This document shows, piece by piece, positions 27,019 through 32,600 of a stretch of DNA of 39,165 nucleotides; position 1 is the stretch's first letter; each line of letters opens with the position of its first letter. Where the stretch lies: contig NZ_BOOA01000074.1 of NCBI RefSeq assembly GCF_016862995.1, positions 1 to 39,165 on the forward strand, given 5' to 3'. The notes beneath the pieces are model-generated. The model was not told the origin of the DNA. It saw only the letters and a list, made by a program, of their open reading frames with translations, and searched no databases. A program made the position numbers and the translations under genes. The DNA is from Acrocarpospora phusangensis. GTDB taxonomy: Bacteria; Actinomycetota; Actinomycetes; Streptosporangiales; Streptosporangiaceae.

Positions 27019-27324
27019 ATGATCCACACCGACCTGATCGTCATCTACACCGACCAGCTCGAAGCATGCCGCATCTTCTACAGTGGGCTCGGCCTCATGT
27101 TCGCCCGCGAGCAACACGGCCAAGGCCCAGAGCACTACGCCGCCGCCGTCGGGTCCACCGTCCTGGAGCTGTATCCGTCCGGGGACAAACCACCCACCGG
27201 CAGGCTGCGCCTCGGCCTCACCATCCACACCGCGGACGGGCTCCCACTACCGCCCGGCCAGCACATCCTGACCGACCCTGACGGCCGTACCGTCGCCCTC
27301 ACCACGCCAGAGAGCGCCGGATAA
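27019..27324 (+). CDS. VOC (glyoxalase/bleomycin-resistance fold) family protein
   Basis: A 101-residue protein starting MIHTDLIVIYTDQLEACRIF. It has the VOC half-fold pattern: beta strand, helix with CRIFYSGLGLMF, EQHGQGPEHYAAAVGSTVLELYPS in two halves, and an ILTDPDGRTVALT end. It is shorter than usual VOC enzymes (about 120-130), lacking part of the second module's centre. It may bind metal or small molecules, but no metal triad is clear. Start ATG has ACGAGAAG before it. It lies in an accessory stretch, between the methyltransferase and two small paralogues. Confidence 0.75.
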   Translation: MIHTDLIVIYTDQLEACRIFYSGLGLMFAREQHGQGPEHYAAAVGSTVLELYPSGDKPPTGRLRLGLTIHTADGLPLPPGQHILTDPDGRTVALTTPESAG

Positions 27325-27467
27325 GCGCGCGGACCTTGAAGTTCGTTTCCGAGGAGTTGCCGCCCTGGGCGGCGATGGAGGCGGTTCGTCGTCGAGTTTC
27401 CGGAAGTGGGAGCTTGATCGTGGGGATGGAACGGAATGTCACGCCCTCTTTTTGGAGGAGGGGTGTC

Positions 27468-27641
27468 ATGGAGGCGGAAAGAGAGATCGATACCTGGGAC
27501 AAGATTGTCTACTTGTTCAAGGGGATCTTCGTGCTGGGGATGGGCTCGTACGGGTGGGGGTCGGGGGCGGACCTCATTCAGGTCATCGAGGACGAGACGG
27601 GGAAGCGTCCGGTGAGTGAGGGGGCGGACGCGGCTGAATGA
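27468..27641 (+). CDS. Microprotein A, W-x-K-I-V-Y-L-x-K-G family (57 aa)
   Basis: A 57-residue small protein of unknown function. The frame is open further upstream, but a very strong GGAGGAG ribosome site at 27454-27460, 7 nt before the ATG, fixes the start at MEAEREIDTWDKIVYLF. The core WDKIVYLFKGIFVLGMGS is hydrophobic with a lysine on each side and could form a membrane or amphipathic helix; then a Gly-rich turn, a LIQVIEDE helix and an acidic tail. It is paralogous to the next gene (W-x-K-I-V-Y-L-x-K-G-x-F-x-L-G and L-[IV]-x2-I-E shared). No known domain recognised. Confidence 0.65.
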   Translation: MEAEREIDTWDKIVYLFKGIFVLGMGSYGWGSGADLIQVIEDETGKRPVSEGADAAE

Positions 27642-27747
27642 GTCTTTGTTGAGAAATGACGCTTAAGATCGTTGGGCGTTTCGGGGCCGGTTGGGGTGTG
27701 CGGCCTGGGTGAGGGGCGGCACGCCCATCCCTGTGGAGGAGGACGTT

Positions 27748-27981
27748 ATGGGGGCGGACGAAGAAGTCAGCCTGTGGAGCAAGATCGTCTACTTGGTCAA
27801 GGGGGTCTTTCTGCTGGGTGTGTTCGGGGCTGAGGGGGCGGCTCCGCCGGCGCTCGTCGAGACGATCGAGAACGACGGGGCGCACGCGGCGGGCGGCGGA
27901 AACCGGGACGGTGACGACCGGGACGGTGACGACCGGGACGGCGATGACGGGCAGGGGGAGGTCGTCGAGCCGGTCAAGTAG
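27748..27981 (+). CDS. Microprotein B, paralogue of microprotein A (77 aa)
   Basis: A 77-residue small protein. GGAGGAGG at 27735-27742 lies 5 nt before the ATG at 27748, giving MGADEEVSLWSKIVYLVKGV. The core WSKIVYLVKGVFLLG matches microprotein A; LVETIEND matches the second conserved block. Unlike A, it ends in a hydrophilic tail with three RDGDD units and then GQGEVVEPVK. The hydrophobic core may insert in the membrane with the acidic tail in the cytoplasm, possibly binding cations. It starts 106 bp after A, on the same strand. Likely a tandem duplication that has diverged. Function unknown. Confidence 0.65.
   Translation: MGADEEVSLWSKIVYLVKGVFLLGVFGAEGAAPPALVETIENDGAHAAGGGNRDGDDRDGDDRDGDDGQGEVVEPVK
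27904..27948 (+). repeat. 15-bp triplicated repeat in microprotein B
   Basis: CGGGACGGTGACGAC occurs at 27904 and 27919, with a third copy (2 changes) at 27934. It encodes the RDGDD units and preserves the frame. Confidence 0.85.
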
Positions 27982-28035
27982 CGGGAGCGTGTGCCTGGTC
28001 CTGGCGTTCCAGCCTGGTGCGGGACAATGAGAGGT

Positions 28036-28401
28036 ATGAACGCGCACGAGCGGATGTGGGATCACGTTGATCGGGCCAACCGGGGGCGTCGCTGGGGGCG
28101 CGAGACCGAAGGGGCCCGGGAGGACCGTTACTGGCGGGCCGCCACCCAGTCAGCGGCACTCCGGGCTCCGCTGACCCGCCGCGAGGACGAACGAGTAGTC
28201 CACGCCATCGACGACCTGGACATCGACCAGGCCACCGCCCACCTGCCCACGATCGTCGGTGAGGCGCGCGAACACGGCGCCATCACCTTCGTCCGCGACG
28301 ACCAGGGCGAACGCGTAGCCGCTCTCGTCCCCGTCGAAATCGCCGACTACATCCTCCGCCTCCGCGCCGAAGCCGAAGCCATCGAACTGATCAACCGCTA
28401 A
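28036..28401 (+). CDS. Phd/YefM-like antitoxin domain protein without visible toxin
   Basis: A 121-residue protein. The first 60 residues are basic and aromatic (MWDHVDRANRGRRWGRETEG). The C-terminal half (about 62-121) resembles Phd/YefM antitoxins: IDQATAHLPTIVGEAREHGAITFVRDDQGERVAALVPVEIADYI in two halves, i.e. the A-x-L-x-x-[IV]-[LV]-x-[ED] helix, the V-R-D strand with G-x-R-V-A-A-L-V-P. Start ATG follows GAGAGG closely. No toxin gene lies up- or downstream. The last eight codons belong to a 98-bp tandem repeat that continues into the non-coding DNA behind it. It may be a solitary DNA-binding regulator rather than an antitoxin. Confidence 0.6.
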   Translation: MNAHERMWDHVDRANRGRRWGRETEGAREDRYWRAATQSAALRAPLTRREDERVVHAIDDLDIDQATAHLPTIVGEAREHGAITFVRDDQGERVAALVPVEIADYILRLRAEAEAIELINR

Positions 28402-28583
28402 CCCCGACCCACCACCCATCCCGATCAGGCGAATCAACCACTGAGCCCAACACCAGCCGGCACACGTCCACGGTCGCCATCGAACCAATCAAGCGCTAAC
28501 CCCGAGCGATCACCCATCCCGATCGGGCGAATCAACCACTGAGCTCAACACCAGCCGGCACACGTCCATGGTCGCCATCGAAC
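28378..28583 (+). repeat. 98-bp tandem duplication covering the antitoxin-like gene end
   Basis: Copies begin at 28378 and 28476 with GCCATCGAAC; a third partial copy (10 bp) begins at 28574. The first two agree at 89 of 98 bases by my count. Copy 1 includes the last codons (AIELINR, stop) of the preceding gene, copy 2 would read AIEPIKR, stop. 98 is not a multiple of 3, so the repeat is not coding as a unit. Confidence 0.85.
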
Positions 28584-29007
28584 AGCCGCGCAGCTGCTGC
28601 GTAGCCGCGGATTTGACCACCGATTCGGCAGGACGACCGAGTGTTCGGCCCGCCACGTGTCCGCATATATACAAGCTTCCGCAGGGATGCCCGCCGAACC
28701 GAGGGCCGGTACGAATGGATTTCGGCGGATGCCGACTCCGGAGGGACGTCGTCGGGTACTGGTGGGGAGCGATTGGCCACCGGCCTGCCTGTAGTTGAGC
28801 GCGGTTACCCGAGCCACCGGAGGTTCGTGCACCTGGCAGGAGGTGGCCGGTCCGGCGTCTTCGACACCGGCCAGGTTGGCCGGTGCGGTCGGCAATGTCA
28901 CGGCGTCGGCCTTCACCTACCTGCCGACGCCGCCACGATCGCGCCAAGCGTGATCGGCTTCATTCTGTCAGGGGTTCTTAAGGGCGCCGGACAACGGAGG
29001 AGTGGCC
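28584..29007. other. 424 bp without a credible gene
   Basis: Open frames of up to about 120 codons exist on both strands, but none has a convincing start, family match or a codon pattern like the neighbours. It contains an ATATATA run near 28665. It may hold a decayed gene (possible remnants of a toxin or regulator) or the promoter region of neighbours. I see nothing firm in it. Confidence 0.5.
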
Positions 29008-30060
29008 CTAGTTGAGTTTGGCTTGGGTTGGGGGTGAGGGGGTTGAGATGAGGGTGCGGGAGACCTCGTCGGTGGGGGTGGCGCCGCGGACGGAGAGCCA
29101 GGCGAGGTTGTAGCGGGCCTGGAAGGTGAGGAGGCGGCGGGCGTCGAGGGGGGTGAGGTCTTGGGGGGCGGCCAGCAGAGGAGTGAGGCCGATTCGGCGC
29201 CAGGTGGCGCGGGTGCCGCCGCCGAGGGCCCAGCCGAGCTGGCCGTGGGTGCTTTTGGCGGCCTGGAGGAGACGGCGTACGTTCCCGGAGGAACCGGGGG
29301 CGAAGGGGACCAGCAGGTTGACGGTGCTGATGTCGACGCCGGCCTGGCGGGTCCGGCGGAGCATCGCGCGGTCTTCGGGGGAGAGACCGAGGGTGGAGGC
29401 GGGCAGGGTGAAGGTGACCGTGAGCGGGCGGCCCTGGGCGCGGAACTCGCGCTGGAGCCGGGCGACGGCTTTCGCGCGGCGCGCGGTCGCGACCGGGTCA
29501 GCGGAGTCGTGCACCTCGAAGTCGAGCGCGGCGGGCCGGTAGGCGGCGATCACACCGCGGTAGGCGGCCAGAAGTCGGTCGGCGTCGGCGCAGGTGGCCG
29601 AGAGCTCCCGCCCCGCCGGCCCCCCGAAGGCCAGCCCCGCGTCCCCGCCTTCGGCCCTAAGCCGGTCCAACCCCCCGACCAGCGGATTCGGCATGACCTG
29701 CCCACCCCAGGTCGGCGTGCACCCGTCCGGCCCCGAACTGACATGCCCCAGCGTGTACGCCCCCACCCCCGTCCGCCGAAACGCCGCGGGAAGGTTGAAC
29801 TCCGGATCCCGGACCGCGTCCACGAACGCCACATACGCCGGACCCCGCGGCGCGGGACCACCGGCCGGCGGCGGGCTCCCCACCACGATGGCCGGCCGGG
29901 CCGCGAGGGGCGGCGTCACGGATCCGGCCAGCGAGTCCAGTGGCCGGCCGGGCAGTAGCCAGAGCGCCGTCGCGGTCGCGGCGAACAGCGCGAGCGAGGC
30001 CAGGACGAGAACCGATCGGGGCGGGGTCCCCGCCGGTCGGGCATGCCGCGCCGTCTCCAT
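29008..30060 (-). CDS. GH18-like (chitinase-fold) secreted protein, catalytic site altered
   Basis: A 350-residue protein with a signal anchor (residues 15-37, SVLVLASLALFAATATALWLL) and an outside domain resembling the PF-ChiA-like GH18 chitinases: AYVAFVDAV, GAYTLGHVSSGPDGCTPTWGG, AGLAFGGPAGRELSATCADADRL (split) and PAALDFEVHD. In active family members the last motif is D-x-D-x-E (for example LDFDIE). Here it reads LDFEVHD, so the catalytic glutamate seems replaced by H184 and the middle aspartate by E182. C114 and C157 may pair. It probably binds or weakly cleaves a glycan rather than being a standard chitinase. Start ATG with GGTGGTGA. Alignment is by eye. Confidence 0.75.
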   Translation of the reverse strand: METARHARPAGTPPRSVLVLASLALFAATATALWLLPGRPLDSLAGSVTPPLAARPAIVVGSPPPAGGPAPRGPAYVAFVDAVRDPEFNLPAAFRRTGVGAYTLGHVSSGPDGCTPTWGGQVMPNPLVGGLDRLRAEGGDAGLAFGGPAGRELSATCADADRLLAAYRGVIAAYRPAALDFEVHDSADPVATARRAKAVARLQREFRAQGRPLTVTFTLPASTLGLSPEDRAMLRRTRQAGVDISTVNLLVPFAPGSSGNVRRLLQAAKSTHGQLGWALGGGTRATWRRIGLTPLLAAPQDLTPLDARRLLTFQARYNLAWLSVRGATPTDEVSRTLISTPSPPTQAKLN

Positions 30061-30153
30061 CGTTCACCACCCAGCGTCGTCGTATGACTACATTGCGCAC
30101 ACGGAAGTTGCACCCTAGCAAGCCCGTAATGACCCCGAGGGGATAATGGAGGG

Positions 30154-31065
30154 ATGAAGTTCAGGATCTTCACCGAGCCTCAGCAGGGCGCCACGTACGA
30201 CGATCTGCTGGCGGTGGCGCAGGCCGCCGAGCGGCTCGGCTTCGACGCCTTCTTCCGTTCCGACCACTACTACCGGATCGGCCCCGGCGACCCGGGCCCC
30301 GGCTCCACCGACGCCTGGGTGACCCTGGCCGCCCTGGCCCGGGAGACCTCGACGATCCGGCTGGGCACGATGGTGACCCCGGTGACGTTCCGGCTTCCCG
30401 GCCCGCTGGCGGTGAGCGTGGCCCAGGCCGACCAGATGAGCGGCGGCAGGATCGAACTCGGCATGGGCGTCGGCTGGTACGACACCGAGCACGCCGCGTA
30501 CGGCATCCCGTTCCCCCCGATCGGGCAGCGCTTCGAGATGCTGGAGGAGCAGCTCGACATCATCACCGGCCTGTGGTCGGCCGACAAACCCTTCTCGTAC
30601 GCCGGGAAGCACTACCAGGTGACCGACTCCCCGGCCCTCCCCAAACCGGTCCAGCGACCGCTGCCGGTCATCATCGGCGGCGCGGGCCCCCGCCGTACGC
30701 CCCGGCTGGCGGCGACGTACGCGACCGAGTACAACATCCCGTTCCACGGCCTGACGGAGACCGGCGCGGCTTTCACCCGGGTCCGTGACCTCTGCGAGGA
30801 GGCCGGCCGGTCGATCGTCCTGTCCGCGGCGCAGACCGTCTGCCTGGGCGTGGATGACGCCGAGGTGGCCAGGCGGGCCGCCGCCATCGGCGAGGATCCG
30901 GCCGCGCTGCGCAAGTCCGGGCTGGCGGGTACGCCCGGCGAGGTCCTCGACAAGATCGGCAAGTTCGGTGAGCTGGGCGCGGAGCGCCTGTATCTGCAGT
31001 TCCTGGACCTGTCCGACCTCGACCACCTGGAGCTGATCGCGGCCGAACTCATGCCGCGCGTCTGA
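30154..31065 (+). CDS. LLM class F420-dependent oxidoreductase
   Basis: A 303-residue luciferase-like TIM-barrel flavin/F420 enzyme. It begins MKFRIFTEPQQGATYDDLLA and has the family segments AERLGFDAFFRSDHYY, TSTIRLGTMVTPVTFRLPG, GRIELGMGVGWYDTEHAAYG and LPVIIGGAGPRRTPRLAATY. The AYGIPFPPIGQRFEMLEEQL segment is typical of the F420-dependent actinobacterial subgroup. Substrate unknown. The ATG has a strong GGAGGG site. Next gene (hen1) starts 57 bp later on the same strand; a shared transcript is possible but the palindrome before hen1 suggests separate control. Divergent from the GH18-like gene. Confidence 0.92.
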   Translation: MKFRIFTEPQQGATYDDLLAVAQAAERLGFDAFFRSDHYYRIGPGDPGPGSTDAWVTLAALARETSTIRLGTMVTPVTFRLPGPLAVSVAQADQMSGGRIELGMGVGWYDTEHAAYGIPFPPIGQRFEMLEEQLDIITGLWSADKPFSYAGKHYQVTDSPALPKPVQRPLPVIIGGAGPRRTPRLAATYATEYNIPFHGLTETGAAFTRVRDLCEEAGRSIVLSAAQTVCLGVDDAEVARRAAAIGEDPAALRKSGLAGTPGEVLDKIGKFGELGAERLYLQFLDLSDLDHLELIAAELMPRV

Positions 31066-31104
31066 CAGACCACCAGGAAAACCCAGCGAGCTCGCCGGAC
31101 AATT

Positions 31105-31120
31105 AGGGCAAACTTGCCCT
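31105..31120. promoter_or_regulatory. Palindrome directly before the hen1 start
   Basis: AGGGCAAACTTGCCCT has 7-bp perfect arms around a 2-base centre and ends one base before the GTG start. No ribosome site is visible. It may be an operator or an RNA hairpin hiding the start. Confidence 0.5.
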
Positions 31121-31121
31121 C

Positions 31122-32600
31122 GTGCTGCTGACGATCTCGACCACCCACCGGCCGGCGACGGACCTGGGCTTCCTCCTGCACAAACACCCGGACAAGGTGC
31201 AGGAGTTCACCCAGTCCTTCGGGACGGCCCAGGTCTTCTATCCGGAGGCGGGCGAGGAGCGGTGCACGGCGGCGCTCCTGCTGGACGTCGACCCGGTCCG
31301 GCTGGTGCGCTCGCGCGGCGCCTCCTCGCCGGACTTCTCGCTCGGGCAGTACGTCAACGACCGTCCGTACGCCGCGTCGTCCCTGCTGGCCTCGGCCATG
31401 GCCGAGGTGTTCAGGACGGCGCGGGCGGGCCGCTGCAAGGCCCGCCCCGAGCTGGCCGGCCAGGCCATCCCGCTGGAGATCTTCCTGCCCGCCCTGCCGT
31501 GCCGGGGTGGCGCGGAGCTCGCCCACCGCGTGTTCGAGCCGCTCGGGTGGCAGGTGGAGGCGCTGGCCGTACCGCTGGATGAGGGGTTTCCGGAGTGGGG
31601 AGATTCCCGATATGTACGGCTCACGCTGCGCGGCGAGCTCCGTCTCGCCGACGCCCTGAACCAGCTGTACGTGCTGCTGCCGGTACTCGACGACGCCAAG
31701 CACTACTGGGTCGCGAGCGACGAGGTCGACAAGCTCATCCGGGCGGGCGAGGGCTGGCTGGCCACCCACCCGGCGCGGACGCTGATCACCCGCCGCTACC
31801 TCAACCGGCGCGCCGCGCTCACCCGGGCGGCGCTGGCCCGGCTGGCCGAGATCGGCGACGACCTCGAGGACGCCCTGGAGCCCCCGGTCGAGGAGGAGGC
31901 GGCGGAGCCGACCGCGCTGTCCCCCGAGGCTGCCCAACTCCTGGAGGACACCACCCCGAACGCGGAGGTCGTGGAGGAACCGGCGAAGGCGACGCCGCTG
32001 AACGTGCTGCGGCGGGAGGCGGTGCTTGCCGCGCTGGCGGACACGGGCGCCCGGACGGTGATCGATCTCGGCTGCGGCTCCGGCCAGCTGGTCGGCGCGC
32101 TGCTCGCGGACAAGACGATCACCAAGATCGCCGGCGTCGACGTCTCCGCGCACGCGCTCACCCTGGCCGCCCGCAAACTCAAGCTGGACCGCATGGCGGA
32201 GGCCAGACGCGCCCGGCTGGACCTGTTCCAGGGCTCCCTCACCTACGGCGACGCCCGGTTCGCCGGCTACGACGCCGCCGTCCTGATGGAGGTCGTCGAG
32301 CACCTGGACCCGCCCCGGCTCCCAGCGCTGGAACGCGTCGTCTTCGGCGGCGCCAAACCCCGCCACGTGATCGTCACCACTCCAAATTCCGAGTACAACG
32401 TGCGCTACGAGACCCTCGTCGGCATGCGCCACCCCGACCACCGCTTCGAGTGGACCCGCGCCGAGTTCCGCGCCTGGGCCGAATCCGTCGCCGCCCGGTA
32501 CGACTACGCGGTCGCCTACCGCCCGGTCGGCGACGACGACCCCGAACTCGGCCCGCCCACCCAGATGGCGATCTTCACCGCAGGAGGCGGCGATGTCTGA
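31122..32600 (+). CDS. hen1: 3'-terminal RNA ribose 2'-O-methyltransferase Hen1
   Basis: A 492-residue RNA-repair enzyme. The N-terminal domain (about 1-240) is the bacterial Hen1-specific region that activates Pnkp ligase: LLHKHPDKVQEFTQSFGTAQ, SPDFSLGQYVNDRPYAASSL. The C-terminal SAM methyltransferase (about 285-490) has VIDLGCGSGQLVGALLADK and the metal motif E390-V-V-E393-H394 (LMEVVEHLDPPR), then TTPNSEYNVRYE and HPDHRFEWTRAEF. It marks the 3' end at a broken RNA with 2'-O-methyl before sealing, which protects the repaired site. The GTG start at 31122 lacks a ribosome site and lies one base after a palindrome. It overlaps pnkp by 8 bp. Confidence 0.94.
   Translation: MLLTISTTHRPATDLGFLLHKHPDKVQEFTQSFGTAQVFYPEAGEERCTAALLLDVDPVRLVRSRGASSPDFSLGQYVNDRPYAASSLLASAMAEVFRTARAGRCKARPELAGQAIPLEIFLPALPCRGGAELAHRVFEPLGWQVEALAVPLDEGFPEWGDSRYVRLTLRGELRLADALNQLYVLLPVLDDAKHYWVASDEVDKLIRAGEGWLATHPARTLITRRYLNRRAALTRAALARLAEIGDDLEDALEPPVEEEAAEPTALSPEAAQLLEDTTPNAEVVEEPAKATPLNVLRREAVLAALADTGARTVIDLGCGSGQLVGALLADKTITKIAGVDVSAHALTLAARKLKLDRMAEARRARLDLFQGSLTYGDARFAGYDAAVLMEVVEHLDPPRLPALERVVFGGAKPRHVIVTTPNSEYNVRYETLVGMRHPDHRFEWTRAEFRAWAESVAARYDYAVAYRPVGDDDPELGPPTQMAIFTAGGGDV

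Noticed and set aside
27468-27981. Microproteins as RiPP precursor peptides
   Set aside because: No Cys/Ser/Thr-rich core, no leader-cleavage motif and no modifying enzyme or exporter nearby. The conserved part is the hydrophobic N-terminal core, not a leader.
28378-28583. CRISPR-like array
   Set aside because: Repeats are 98 bp, contiguous, only about 2.1 copies, with no spacers and no cas genes.
28545-28916. Minus-strand frame of 123 codons in the same region
   Set aside because: Runs into the 98-bp repeat, has no family resemblance or ribosome site. Could be a gene remnant, but not supported.
28584-29007. Hidden toxin gene for the antitoxin-like protein
   Set aside because: No frame shows RelE, Doc, PIN or MazF-type motifs.
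28641-29015. Plus-strand frame of 124 codons before the GH18-like gene
   Set aside because: No ribosome site, no recognisable domain, overlaps the end of the GH18-like gene, and an equally long frame exists on the other strand.
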